Of a stretch of DNA of 64,000 bases, positions 22,084 through 34,917 are shown piece by piece; position 1 is the stretch's first letter; the number at the start of each line of letters is the position of its first letter. The DNA lies in NCBI GenBank assembly GCA_963576725.1, contig OY755242.1, positions 2,122,404-2,186,403 of the forward strand, given 5' to 3'. The DNA comes from Azorinus chamasolen. Taxonomy: Eukaryota; Mollusca; Bivalvia; Cardiida; Solecurtidae. The notes under the pieces are model-generated. The model saw nothing but the letters and a program-made list of their open reading frames with translations, was not told where the DNA came from and did no database searches. The translations under genes and the position numbers were made by a program.

Positions 22084-22770
22084 ACAAGAGTGCCAGTTGG
22101 CGCAATAGTACGCCTGTCGAACCAAAACCTTAACCAAACATTCCAAGCTAAAAAGCGTCTTAATTATGTCAAAATGTTAGACAGAGTTATGTACTATAGC
22201 CTACAGGGGAAGCTTGTGATGGTGAACAAGTGTTCCAAGTTTAAAAGCTTAATCTGAAAGGGTTATGTAAATAAGTGGACTTAAACCAAAACCTTAACCA
22301 AAAGTTCTTAGTTAAAAGGGGGCATAATTCTGTCAAAATGTTGGACAGAGTTATGTACTCTTGCCTACAGGTGAAGCTTGTGATGGTGAACAAGTGTTCC
22401 AAGGTTAAAAGCTTTATCTCCAAGGGTTATGTAAATAAGTGGACTTCAACCAAAACCTTAACCAAACATTCTAAGTTAAAAAGGGGCATAATTCTGCCAA
22501 AATGCTTGACAGAGTTATGTACTTTTGTCTACAGGTGAAACTTGTGATGGTGAACAAGTGTTCCAAGTTTAAAAGCTTTATCTCAAAGCGTTATGTAAAT
22601 AAATGGACTTGAACAAAGCCTTAACCAAAAATTCTAAGTTAAAAAGGGGCATAATTCGGTCAATATGCTTGGATGAGTTATTTACTCTTGTCTACAGGTG
22701 AAGGTTGTGACGGTGAACAAGTGTTCCAAGTTTCAAAGCTTTATCACAAAGTGTTATGTAAATAAGTGGA
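22084..22770 (+). mobile_element. Family I minisatellite element
   Basis: Starts ACAAGAGTGCCAGTTGGCGC (again a small hairpin TGCCA/TGGCG after ACAAGAG) and has four core units of about 164 bp marked by CTACAGGTGAAGCTTGTGAT near 22201, 22366, 22530 and 22692. Its own microsatellite and 3' end are missing; it passes directly into family J. Confidence 0.65.
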
Positions 22771-23205
22771 CTTGTTCCACATAAATTGAGGTTAACATTT
22801 TTGCTTACCGCAAATGCTAAACGCAAATTCTAAGTCCAATTAAGCAACCTTGACCTTCGATAAACCAGCCGGGACTTGGCAGGCTACTGTAGCATGTCTA
22901 GATAAACATTGTGGTTAAATTTGGGAAGGATCCACCAAGCGGAACTTGAGTTAGAGAGATGTTACAGACAGACAGACTGGTTAACATTTTTGCTAAACAC
23001 AAATTCTAAGTCCAATTGTGTGACCTTGACCTTGGATAAACAAACTGGGACTTGGCAGGCTACTGTAGCATGTCTAGATAAACATTGTGATAAAATTTGA
23101 GAAGGATCAACCAAGCGGAACTTGAGTTAGAGATGTTAAAGACGGACGGACAGACGACCTGATTCCAGTATACCCCACCAAACTTTGTTGTGGGGGATAT
23201 AAAAA
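22771..23205 (+). mobile_element. Family J minisatellite element, 3' part
   Basis: Two units of roughly 190 bp share GGGACTTGGCAGGCTACTGT and CCAAGCGGAACTTGAGTTAG, each followed by an AGACAGAC-type run. The end is GATTCCAGTATACCCCACC with GTTGTGGGGGATATAAAAA, an inverted-repeat 3' end like those of the other families. No ACAAGAG start is seen, so this copy is truncated on the left or was joined to family I. Confidence 0.6.
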
Positions 23206-24624
23206 CTTCCAGCATTCCAGAATACACTGCCACGATTGGCATTTTGACATGACTGATTCCCGAAAAAAATGAAAATGTTTGCGCTGGTCTGATTTTTAGA
23301 ATGACACTGGTTCTTTTTCCATTTCAAGGCTAGGTATTAAGTTCAAGGTCACAGAGACCTGAATATCTACTACCCAATATGTATTGACACAAAAGGTTTG
23401 GTAATGCTAGATAATAGAGTATAGGATATATGCTCCGGACAAGACCTGAAATTTGTGTCTTGCACTACTCCTGAGTAACATTTATGCCAAGTATCAAGTA
23501 AATCAGGTTGAAAGTGAAGGAGGAGCTCGCCGTACAAGATTTTGCCTGCTAATTTTAAAGGTCATGTAAACAGATTGTGTTTTCGTCAAATTCTGATAGT
23601 ATACAGTTAGTTAAACACCAAGCTTTAGAAAATTCTTACCGTTTTTATCCAGTTTTGATTTAAATCCGAGTTTTTATTGTACCGCGAACTGTACATTTTG
23701 AAAATCGATACATGATTATCTCCCTTGCGTGACATCACTTGTGATGCTCGCCAGTCTGGGATCCCATTGAGAGGGAGGAATGTACACAGAAACTTAACCT
23801 TTTCCTTTAAATTAACGCCTCTGCAAACAAAGTAGATCCAGACCAGAGCCTACAGGAACCGTCTAATTAGGGTCTGTTCTGTTTACTTACAAACTTAGAT
23901 CAAATCCGACTCCTAAGTTTGTATAAATACCCAAATCATTTTCACACTTTTCCAGACATTACGTCCATGGATAAGCCATAGAAAGTGACACTTTATTGAG
24001 TAGGGGAAACTATTTATGGGGTGTGATGTTTATTTTAGGTGTGAAATACAATGATACTTAATATTAAACACATATTTTTAAATTTTGTTAATCTTAACCC
24101 TTCTCATGCTTTTTACCCATGCCCTGTTGTATAATTACATATATAGCTTCACTGTGTACACGTATTTCGCTGTGCAATCACTGCTGTAAATCAACTTGTA
24201 AATAGTGCAGACCCTGATGAGACAGCTCCTGCAGGTTTTCACTATTTACAGGTAGGTATATTGACGTGAATATAGCAAGCGAATGGTTAAAACTTACGTT
24301 ACATGTCAGTGAATTTACACTATTCATAAACAATAATTTAAAAAGAGGATGAGGTTAGGACCAATACCATTAGCAAATAGTGTAGATTCAGATCAGAGGG
24401 ACCATTTGGGTCCCGCCCATGAGTTGGGTCTAAACAACTTTTAGAAAGAACCAGACAACTTTAGATGAATTTCATATTTAGGCAAAGTGGGTTCAGATGA
24501 AATGGGACGTTCTCGTTAAGTAACATAGTACTATGTATAAATGTACGTACTTTAGAAAAAAAAGAAATTCCACGAAAATACAGAAAAATAGAAAATTATT
24601 TATTTATTTATTTATTTTACTTTA
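23206..24624. other. Mixed repeats: family K fragment, family D copies
   Basis: 23330-23555 is one unit of family K (TCCTGAGTAACATTTATGCC, AGGTTGAAAGTGAAGGAGGA). It ends in TTTTAA and is followed at 23556 by AGGTCATGTAAACAG, resembling the start of family H. 23797-23890 is a family D foldback, with further D copies near 24180-24260 and 24340-24420. A TTTA run is at 24595-24615. No gene is recognised. Confidence 0.55.
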
Positions 24625-25117
24625 AAGGTCAAGTAAACAGGCAGGACACGTTTTCGTAAATATTTGAAAAATGGGTACCTTGTACGACGTAGTTTCGAAA
24701 ACACAAAAAAATACAGTCATATCGCACATAGCAGCTGTCATATATCACCGATAAGTAAGCACTGGCTGATTTTGGTCGCTCGCTTATCTCCCTTGTGATG
24801 ACGTCACTTGTGAACAGTCGCTATAAATGTCGAACTAGATATCGTATAGAAAAGAATCGCACGTAATGTACTTCTGCTTCGTTTTGAGTGCTGAAATGGT
24901 AATTTGTGCTGCATATGTGTGTATCCCTGCCTATGGGTGTAGCTCCTAATCCGACAGAGACTAAATAGGATTATTTAAATTACCAAAAGACGAGAAGTTA
25001 AAGAAAACGTGATGTGATTTATATTGGGTCAGCTTACATTTTGTCTCGATGGCTGTTTTCAGTGAAATTTATACTAGAGAAAATAGTGCAGTGGATGAAT
25101 CGGGTCTACAATTATAA
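24625..25117 (+). repeat. Family H dispersed repeat, copy 1
   Basis: About 490 bp from AAAGGTCAAGTAAACAGGCA to GTCTACAATTATAA. An inverted copy with roughly 95% identity by eye lies at 31946-32418. It contains GTGATGACGTCACTTGTGA and no usable open frame. Family B copy 2 follows directly at its right end. Confidence 0.8.
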
Positions 25118-26602
25118 ACAAGAGGGCCAGAATGGCCCTGACATCGCTCACCAGACAATCAGAGGATAAGATTTTCAAGTTTTCACATATGTTTCTATTG
25201 GAAACTTAGCACCCCAGGGGCGGTGCCAATTTTGACCCCAGGGACACAATTTATGTAACTTTTGTAGAGGACCTGAACATGATGCTGAAAGAATGTAGTG
25301 AAAGAGTGGGTAGAGCATAGACCACTGGAACTTGTATTAATTCTTTGGATGCTAGAGGCGGATTCTCCCACCACTAATGACCTATGCAAACAGTTTGGAT
25401 CCAGATCAGGGCCTACATAATGTGGGGCCTGATCTGATATCCAAATTGTTTGTAAATGAGACTGAACTTCTGAAAAACTTAGAAAGTGTGTAGTGGGATT
25501 CTCCCACCACTAATGACCTATGCAAACAGTTTGGATCCAGATCAGGGCCAATATAATGTGGGCCTGATCTGATATCCAAACTGTTTGTCAATGAGACTGA
25601 ACTTCTGAAAAACTTAGAAAGAAATTGTGTAGTACAGATAACTTATGAATATGCTGCAAACAACCATTTAGCAGATGACAAAATTACCCAGCATGCAAAG
25701 AGTTAAGCTGAAATTCACAACAGATATGCTGTATATTAATATCTGGTAGCTTAATGCAGGACATAGGTATGAAAAAAGCTTTAAGAGTGTTCTGCATATT
25801 AAGAACTATCCACAGTTTTCTCAATCTTAAATGAGAGTGTGTTATTTGTCTAAACACAATTTCTACTCTACTGATCAGGCTAAGGGTGATTATATAACAA
25901 CTCACACTGACTGGTCTGAGCTCTGCAGGCTGATATATTAAGGAGAAACCTTTAGGCAGTCGTTTCTGACGTGAAGAAGACTGTACACACAGGGCAGGGC
26001 CAATTTTAACCCAAGAATTATGATACTTATAAAACCCATAAAGTTATGCTAAGTAAATCTATACACCAAATATCTAAGCTCTGGGACATGTAGTTTCTGA
26101 TAAGAATACTTTTAAAGTTTTTCCTATGCATAACTAGTGATCCTATCCATGGGCTGTTTAAGTAGTCAGCTTCAAAAAACTGGCAATCCCTGGGGTGGGA
26201 CCAATTTTTACCCTAGGGCCATAATTTATATAACTTTTGTAGAAGCCCTGAAGTTGAAGCTATGTGCCAAATATGAAAGCTGAGGACCTTCTAGTTTTAG
26301 AGGACTGATGATGTTCAAAGTTTTCACTATATGTTTCTATTGAAAACTGAAAACCCCTGGGGCAGGGCCAATTTTGACCCCAGGGGTATAATTTATATAA
26401 CTTTTGTAGAGGACCAACAGATGTTGCTATGTGCCAAAGATGAAAGCTGAGAACCCTGTAGATTCAGAGGAGAAGATTTTTAAAGGTTCAAATTGTTGAC
26501 GACTGACGAAGGACGACGCACACCGCACGACGCAAGCCGACGGACGACGGACATCAGGCAATCACAAAAGCTCACCCTGAGCACTATGTGCTCTGGTGAG
26601 CT
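25118..26602 (+). mobile_element. Family B minisatellite element, copy 2
   Basis: Starts ACAAGAGGGCCAGAATGGCC and ends in the GGTGAGCT hairpin followed by AAAAA. The interior is interrupted between about 25290 and 25990 by other sequence, including a 136-bp tandem duplication starting at 25361 and 25497; each copy of that duplication holds a foldback with AACAGTTTGGATCCAGATCA. Confidence 0.78.
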
Positions 26603-26604
26603 AA

Positions 26605-29600
26605 AAAGGATATGCTACAGTCTGTTATAAATCTGACTTAGGTCTAGCACTGTAGGTTAATGGGCTTTTTGTTCGTGGAAAATTATTCTATACAAACGTT
26701 TTGTTAACAGCGTTAACCCAAATCACGCAGGAACTGTCTGATCAGGATTTGCTCTAATTGCTTAATCAGTAGACTTATTTTTTTAGATTCGATCAGGTTT
26801 GTCTAGCGTATCTGTAATCCCTGTAATGAATATTCATGAGGTCATGAAATCTTTAATAAATATTCTTAAGAGAAAAAATGATTAATAAACACGATTTAGC
26901 ACTGTTGGCACGAGACACCTAATTTGCTTTTAATCAATTTCCCAATCATTCTCTTCTTATATAAACGGCTTCACGCACGTTTGCAAATAGAGTAGATCCA
27001 GATTGGACAGTTCCTGTAAGAGCTGTCTGATCAGGTTCTGCTCTGTTTGCTTATGGAATTTTGCTGATCTAATCCTAATTGATCTGTCAGAGCCAATGAT
27101 CCATTTGAAAAGTTAACATTGTGAAGAAAAAGCCTTTAGATCTTCTTTATGAATATTTGTGAAAGAAATAATTATTTCATGGAGAGTTAATGATATATGA
27201 GCACAGGGTATGGCAGTAATTGTACAACCAGACCTATCGGTATATTATTTCATAAGCAAATCGACAAGAACCTGATCAGGGAGCTACAACAGAAGCTCTC
27301 TGATCTGGATCTGCTATGTTTGAAAATTTGTTTCAATACGTTTGATCCGGGTCTACTATGTTTGTATTTGCATAAACAGGCACGTGGAATGAAGGGTTTA
27401 TATTCGTGAAGTAATTTACTCACACATAATTTTTCATCAGGGAAATAGTTTATCATAAATATGATCCTTTTTGCAATGTTGGAACTAAAAATGGACAATT
27501 TTGACCATAAATCTATAGGAAAAAAGTCATTCTGGATTACTGTAATTTACGGAATTGTTCTTTGAATGCGTTTTATAGTATTACTGATTATTACCTACAT
27601 AATGCCCAACTAACTTTGAGGCACCATGACCGCAATGATTGATTCTTTTGATACGTTACCACAGCTACATAAAGGAATGCAACAATACGTAATATACAGG
27701 ATGCGGGTTTTATGGCCATGTACTAATCATTGTCCCCTGGTGGGTATTTAAACAAGAGGGCCATGATGGCCCTCAATCGCTCACCTCTTCATAACAGATT
27801 AATGATTTCAATGACAGATTACATAATTTGAAAAATCTTGGAAGAAAACCATTAGATGATGCTACATACTAAATATAAAGAGTCTAGACCTTACAGATTT
27901 GGAGGAGAAGATATTTTAAAGATTTTCCTGTGAAAAACTGTTAAGCCCCAGGGCGGGCCCATTTTTGATCCGGGGTTCATAATTTGAAAATCTTGGTAGA
28001 GGACTATTAGATAATGCAACATACCAAATAACTAAAATCTATGCCTTACAAGTTCAGAGAAGACTTTTAAAGATTTTTAAGAAGAAGATTTTTTAAAACT
28101 TTCCTATGAAAAACTGATATGCCCCTGGGCGGGGCCATTTTCAACCCAGGGGACATAATTTGAACCATCTTGGTAGAAAACTATTAGATAGGGCTACATA
28201 CCAAATATTAAAGGTCTCTGCCTTACAGTTTTGGAGAAGAAGATTCTTAAAGCTTTTCATATGAAAAACTGATAAGCTCCAGGGCGGGGCCATTTTTGAC
28301 CCAGGGGTAATAATTTGAATAATCTTGGTAGAAAACCATTAGATGATGCTACATACTAAATATCAAGGGCCTAGACCTTACAGTTCTGGAGGAAAAGATT
28401 TTTAAAGATTTTCTTATGAAAAACTGATAAGCCCTTGGGCGGGGCCATTTTTTTCTATAAAAAAAATATGGTAAACACATTAAAACTATTACTACATTTT
28501 TCTTTATCATAATTTTACAGTATACTCGTATGTGCAATTTAATTATGGTTTGTATTATATGGAAACAACAATAAACATAACCATTAGAATTTCTCTATGC
28601 ATGTATGAATGAATGTGTTAAATGGCCTTAAGCCATATTGTACTAAGCCATATTACACACGAAATTTCCCATGCAGGGTCAGTCTCCAGATGTCAGTTAT
28701 CATAGTGGCCTTTTGTCAAATACCCAACAAGGGACAATGATTATTGCATAAAACCGGCTTCCTGTATATTACGTATTGTTGCATTCCTTTATGTAGCTGT
28801 GGTAATTACTTGTCAAAATAATCAATCATTGCGGTCATGGTGCCTCAAAGTTAGTTTCGGGCATTATGTAGGTAATAATCAGTAAAACTATAAAAGCATT
28901 GCAAAAAGGATCATATTTATGATAAACTATTTCCCTGATGAAAAAATATGTGTGAGTAAATCACTTCACGAATATAAACCCTTCATTCCACATGCCTATT
29001 TATGCCAATGCATACATAGTAGACCCAGATCAAACGTATTGAAACAAATTTACAAACAGAGTAGATCCAGATCAGAGAGCTTCTGATCAGGTTCTTGTGG
29101 ATTTGCTTATGAAATAATATACCGGTAGGTCTGGTTGTACAATTACTGCCATAGCCTGTGCTCATATATCATTAACTCTCCATGAAATCATTATTTCTTC
29201 CACAAATATTCATAAAGAAGATCTAAAGGCTTTTTCTTCACAATGCTAGCTTTTCAAATAGATCATTGGCTCTGACAGATCAATTAGGATTAGATCAACA
29301 AAATTTCAGAAGCAAACAGAGCAGAACCTGATTAGACAGCTCTTACAGGAACTGTCCGATCTGGATCTACTCTATTTGCAAACGCGCATGAAGCCGTTTA
29401 TATAAGAATAAAAGGATTGGGAAATTGATATTAAAGCAAATTAGGTGTCTGCTGCCAACAGGGCTAAATCATGTTTATTAATCATTATTTCTCTTAAGAA
29501 TATTTATTAAAGATTTCATGACCTCATGAATATTAATTACAGGGATTACAGATACGCTAGACAACCCTGATCGAATCTAAAGAAATAAGTCTTTGGACTA

Positions 29601-29762
29601 AGCAATCAGAGCATATCCTGATCAGACATTTCCTGCGTGATTTGGGTTTACGCTGTTAACAAAACGTTTGTATAGAATAATTTTCCACGAAGAAAAAACC
29701 CATTAACCTACAGTGCTAGACCTAAGTCACATTTATAACAGAATGTAGCACATCCTTTTTTA
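26605..29762. repeat. Large inverted repeat, arms about 1.1 kb
   Basis: The left arm (26605-27748) and right arm (28719-29762) are reverse complements over nearly their whole length, with a 970-bp centre. Matching points include GGATATGCTACAG with CTGTAGCATATCC-like GTAGCACATCC at the outer ends, ACAACCAGACCTA near 27222 with TAGGTCTGGTTGT near 29124, and GGGTATTT at the inner ends. Divergence is about 10% by eye, with the left arm holding an extra 90 bp near 27460-27550. Each arm also contains family D foldbacks. It is either a foldback transposon or an inverted duplication. No gene lies in the arms. Confidence 0.85.
27752..28450 (+). mobile_element. Family B' minisatellite element in the centre of the inverted repeat
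   Basis: Starts ACAAGAGGGCCATGATGGCC, CTCAATCGCTCACC, then units of about 120-150 bp with GGGCGGGGCCATTTTT and ACTATTAGATAATGCAAC. It is a relative of family B with a different core. The microsatellite and 3' hairpin are absent, so it is truncated at the right. Confidence 0.7.
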
Positions 29763-31171
29763 GGGTTTCCGCTTTTGCCGAAATCCTTATAAAATGGATT
29801 GCGACTCAAACTATGGCGGAAAACCCTATTGCATGAGCGCTACCTAGCGGGAATCCCCCTAAGAGAATACGCGCATGTGCAGTGTGTGGGTTACAATCCG
29901 GTTCCGGAATCTTACAAAATATTTATAATGAAATATGGAATGTGGATCCATTAGCAAACAGAGCAGACCCTGAATCTATGGGAGCGAGCTGTCTGATCTG
30001 GGTCGAATCTATTTGAAGATGCATGAAAACAAGTTTCTATAGGGAAATTAAGGGTTAAATAGACTTCTTCTGTTCTTTACGTCCTTTACAGTATAAAGGT
30101 TACAGCGCACTGGTGGTCAGTAGTGCAGGGCAACTGTTACATCATGCTAAAATCTCTAGAGGTCATACGCTTAACTTTTTGCACGCTAGCGGCGAAACTG
30201 TGATTACCTATGCAAACAGTTTGGATCCAGATGAGAGGCCACATAATTCTGCGTCTCATCAGGATCCAAACTGTTTGTCATCTTGATCATATTTTTGCAT
30301 AAAATGAAAGAAAGTTTATTGAAGAATTGAAGCAGATGTCAATTGTTGCAAACGAAACATCACTCAGCATTATAAGGATTAAGCAAGCTGTAGAAATCTG
30401 TAATATCGTCTGCTTCAGGTTTGTCATCATTTGAATTTCTAAAAGATCAGTTTTAGGCATTTTGACCTAAGGCAAAATTGTCACAAGTTGTAAACAGTTT
30501 AGATTTTGGTCAGACAGTTACTTGGTATTAGATCTGAATCCAAACAGGGTGTCTTACTTTGCCAGCCTTTATTGTTTAAGTAGCTTGGATGGTAGTATTA
30601 ACAATTACTATTAAAAGGAAACAAGGGTTTTTGTATCCTTTATGTTATTAAAAAATCATTAAAATGAAAAAAAGGAGAAAGGCAAACAAAATTAGACAAA
30701 GCACTTTCTTATCTTTTAATTTATATACATTTCATCATTTATTGATTTACGTGTCAGGCGTATAGTATCTTGTAGTGTCTTATAGTATCTTATAGCAAAG
30801 TATTAATTTATTTCTAATTCATATCATTTATTTCTATGACGCCAGTTACTGATCAGGGTCTGTAGTGTTTACTACAGCACTAACTGTAATTTGCATGTAT
30901 GACTATAATTTATTTTTAATTATATCATTTACTGATATACTTGTTACATGTATGATGCTGCAAATAGCAAAGACCCTGGCCAGTTGTGGTAACTGATCGG
31001 GGTATGTATTGTTTGCAGCACACTCACAAATTGACCCTGAACAGACTCACACTCACAGTCTCCTCAGGAAGAAGTAAGAAAATACAACACAATCACACAA
31101 AAAGACAAGGTATAGGCATGGATAAACTATTAAGGGTCTTTTCTGTTTGCAAAAGCACAGAAAGGCTTATT
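29763..31171. other. Unassigned sequence with several foldback copies
   Basis: No gene is recognised. Foldback copies lie at about 29945-30040 and 30205-30280 (AACAGTTTGGATCCAGATGA facing TCATCAGGATCCAAACTGTT), with degenerate ones near 30490-30560 and 30840-31010. Confidence 0.5.
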
Positions 31172-31945
31172 TTGCTCAGACAAATTGTACCCGATATGGA
31201 ACCCTGAAATCGTCTTCACTATATAATATAAAGTGAAACAATATTATGTGTCTAACAACCCATATACCAATGGGAGGTTTTACTTCAAATTTTCACCCAT
31301 GATAAGCTGTCAACCTTAATGTGAAGATTTCCTTAAAGAATGTAATTATTGCTCTGACCATTTTACCAGAGTTATGGGACTCTGAAATTTTCTTCACTGT
31401 ATAACACATAGTCAAAAGTGCTTGATATAGAGACACTATTGTTAGGAGGATTGGTGCATCAGAAACAATTTTCTAGTTAATTTTATTTTACCTGTTGTAT
31501 CCTGCCATGCTAAGTTGAAATATATTTGTTACTTTATAATTTGTCATATTGTTAATATCACCCCACAGTATATTTGGCAATTATTGTGTAGGGTATTTAG
31601 CATCATAAGGAATATGTCTAAAATTGGTGGAAGTGTATATATGGATAAGTGAATGATGCTTGCTAATTACTGTTATGGTCCACCCGATAGTAGCAGAAGT
31701 ATGACCCTTACTTTAAAATAATGCAGTGATGGCTCTATACTACATTAAACATCAATTTTGGCTCTATTGGCACAAAGTGGCAAATTGAGCTATTGGAATC
31801 GCACTGCGTGTGACATGTTCATAAAACAATTCTTTAAATGTCTTCCAAACTACTGACATGATTTTCAGAAAAATCCACAGCAAACAATCAATATAATAAA
31901 TATATATCATGTCCGAAACCTTCAGTACTGTCAGTACTTTGATTT
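31172..31945 (+). repeat. Family G dispersed repeat, copy 1
   Basis: About 775 bp from TGCTCAGACAAATTGTACCC to CAGTACTGTCAGTACTTTGA. It is matched in reverse by 61186-61962. The two copies are about 90-95% alike by eye over their full length, and open frames are not conserved between them, so it is a non-coding mobile or duplicated segment of unknown type. Confidence 0.8.
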
Positions 31946-32418
31946 ATAATTGTAGACCCAAGTCATCCACTGCATCTCTAGTATAAATTTCACGGGAAAC
32001 AGCCATCGAGACAAAATGTAAAGCACATCACATTTTCTTGAATTTCTTGTCTTTTGGTAATTCAAATAATCCTATTTAGCCTCTGTCGGATTAGGAGCTA
32101 CACCCATAGGCAGGGATACACACATAAGCAGCACAAATTACCATTTTAGCACTCAAAACGAAGCAGAAGTACATTACGTGCGATTCTTTTCTATACGATA
32201 TCTAGTTCGACATTTATAGCGAATGTCACAAGTGACGTCCTCACAAGGGAGATAAGCGAATGACCAAAATCAGCCAGTGCTTACTTATCGGTGATATATG
32301 ACAGCTGCTATGTGCGATATGACTGTATTTTTTTGTGTTTTCGAAACTACGTCGTACAAGGTACTCATTTGTCAAATATTTACGGAAACGTGTCCTGCCT
32401 GTTTACTTGACCTTTAAG
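31946..32418 (-). repeat. Family H dispersed repeat, copy 2 (inverted)
   Basis: Reverse complement of 24625-25117, ending TGCCTGTTTACTTGACCTTTAA. It abuts family G on its left and family K on its right, so G, H and K are separate modules and not one element. Confidence 0.8.
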
Positions 32419-33745
32419 ACCAATTTCAAGGCCAAGGTCAATGTCACAGAGATTTGAAATTTGTGTCTTGCACATCTACTACTCCTGAGTAACATTTATG
32501 TCTTCCCTCATAATGATTAACTTGGAGGGACCACAATAACTTTTTGAAGGGTATTTTCAAAAAGAAGATGTGTAATACCTTGCAAAATCCAGAAAGCTTC
32601 CACTTTAATAAGACACTGTAGACATCTATGTACAGTGCAAATATTGCTTCAATAAAAATTTAGCAAAATTGTTGTTTTTGTTGTTTAATTATGCATTTAT
32701 AAATTTTTTTAGACATTTTATATGCACAAATTATACAGTTGTTTGGAAAATATTTCTCAAAATTAACGGTTTGTCGATAACTTTTTTTCCCAATTTGTCC
32801 AATTTTACTATGTGAAAATTCCCAATTTCACAAGGTACTCTTTTCCCAAAATGGTCAGAAAAAGGGCTGATCAGGTTGAAATTGAAGGAGGAGTTCAAAG
32901 TACAAGATTTTACCTGCCAATTTCAAGACCAATTTCAAGGCCAAAGGTCAAGGTCAAGGTCACAGAGACCTGAAATTTGTGTCTTGCACATCTACTACTC
33001 CTGAGTAACATTTATGCCAAGTATCAAGTAAATCAGGTTGAAAGTGAAGGAGGAGTTCGCCGTACAAGATTTTGCCTGCCAATTTTAAGACCAATTTCAA
33101 GGCCAAAGGTCAAGGTCACAGAGATTTGAAATTTGTGTCTTAAACATCTACTACTCCTGAGTAACATTTCTGCCAAGTATTAAGTGAATCAGGTTGAAAG
33201 TGAAGGAGGAGTTCAAAGTACAAGATTTTTCCTGCCAATTTCAAGACCAATTTCAAGGCCAAAGGTCAAGGTCACAGAGACCTTATATTTGTGTCTTGCA
33301 CATCTACTACTCCTGAGTAACATTTCTGCCAAGTATCAAGTGAATCAGGTTGAAAGTGAAGGAGGAGTTCAAAGTACAAAAATTTGCCTGCCAATTTTAA
33401 GACCAATTTCAAGGCCAAAGGTCAAGGTCAAGGTCACAGAGACCTGAATTTTGTGTCTTACACATCTACTACTCCTGAGTAACATTTATGCAAGTATCAA
33501 GTAAATCAGGTTGAAAGTGAAGGAGGAGTTCAAAGTACAAGATTTTGCCTGCCAATTTCAAGACCAATTTCAAGGCAAAAGGTCAAGGTCAAGGTCACAG
33601 AGACCTGAAATTTGTGTCTTGCACATCTACTACACCTGAGTAACATTTATGCCAAGTATCAAATGAATCAGGTTGAAACTGAAGGAGGAGTTGAAAGTAC
33701 AAGATTTTGCGGACAGACCGACCGACCAACCGTCAGGCTGATTCC
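32419..33745 (+). mobile_element. Family K minisatellite element
   Basis: Five to six units of 150-170 bp with TCCTGAGTAACATTTATGCC, TCAGGTTGAAAGTGAAGGAG and AGGCCAAAGGTCAAGGTCA end at GACAGACCGACCGACCAACC and GATTCCAGTGGGG. Between 32510 and 32870 non-K sequence is inserted. The AAGGTCA words are part of the unit. No ACAAGAG start was found. Confidence 0.7.
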
Positions 33746-33746
33746 A

Positions 33747-33855
33747 GTGGGGTACGGACAAAACCCCACTAGGACGTAACCCCACTAGGATGTAACCCCC
33801 ATAGGACACAAACCCACTGCCAAATGTGTCAAGGTGGACAAACCCCCACATGTTA
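33747..33855 (+). repeat. GTCCTAGTGGGGTTAC-type repeat element, copy 1
   Basis: CCCCACTAGGACGTAACCCC and variants repeat every 16-17 bp over about 110 bp, directly after the end of family K. The reverse complement of the same pattern is at 38935-39046, directly after the end of family C. Two copies at the 3' ends of different minisatellite elements suggest a mobile unit in its own right. Confidence 0.65.
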
Positions 33856-34917
33856 ACATAATTGGGTTATAAATCAAATTTTAGATAATTTGAAGAAGAA
33901 ACACTAAATCTGAATATAAATTCAAAGCAAGATCTTTACATTTTCACATTTAAAGTTACAATCTACAAATAAAAATAGAAGTTAAAGCATATTTAAAGCA
34001 TATTTAAAATTAGGTCAAAATTATGAATAAATGAAGAATGCATTCATAGTTAAATGAGCTTTAGTTTACTTTTAAATCAACATTTAGATAATGGACAAAC
34101 ACTGCCTGTTGTGAGAGTGACCATATCCATATCTATTGAATCTATATTAATTGTACCAAAATGGTTTGGGTCTACCCTGTTTGTAAGTTAAGAAAAGGAA
34201 TCAGTTAATTGTGGTTATATTATAATAGTTTATATGCAATATGTGCTAATATTACAATTACATTATCCACATATATTGAATCTATATTAAGTGCACCAAT
34301 GCAAACATGGTTGAGCCAGATCATAAAATTGTGAAAATGATTTGGGTCTATCCTGTTTGTAAGTTAAGAAAAGAAATCAGTTAATTGTGGTTATATTATA
34401 ATAGTTTATATGCAATATGTGCTAATATTACAATTACATTATCCACATCTATTGAATCTATATTAAGTGTACCTATGCAAACATGGTTGAACCAGATCAT
34501 AAAATTGTGAAAATGATTGGGTCTATCCTGTTTGTAAGTTGAGAAAAGGAATTAGTTAATTGTGGTTATACCATGTATGCCTTTTTTGTATAGAATGTGG
34601 TTCACCTAATAAATATTCATTCATTGTCAGTCAGCAAATAGGTTAGAACCTGATCAGATGGCTTTGTTTTAGAATCTGTATGATCTGGATCTATTTTGTT
34701 TGTAAAAAGATATAAAAATATCCTCCTTGTGATAATACAACTTATGCTTTTAGTGAAAATCAGGTTATTTACCATATGCATAACAACATAGTTATTTATT
34801 ACTTTTATTCCCAGTAAAATTAAATATTTATACTTATTTCTTTTCTCGTATGTTGTACCCTCCCTTTCTATTGCTATGAAGTGCCATTTGTATATATAAA
34901 TCCTTAATTAAATACAT
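33856..34917. other. AT-rich region with a tandem triplication
   Basis: TCTATTGAATCTATATTAA recurs near 34131, 34268 and 34450, marking three units of 135-180 bp (about 34124-34570), each holding a degenerate family D foldback (AGATCATAAAATTGTGAAAA, TGGGTCTATCCTGTTTGT). A further D copy is at 34625-34710. No gene. Confidence 0.6.

Noticed and set aside
32941..33610. AAGGTCA words as nuclear-receptor response elements
   Set aside because: They occur because they belong to the tandem core units of families K, R, A and F; repetition alone accounts for them.
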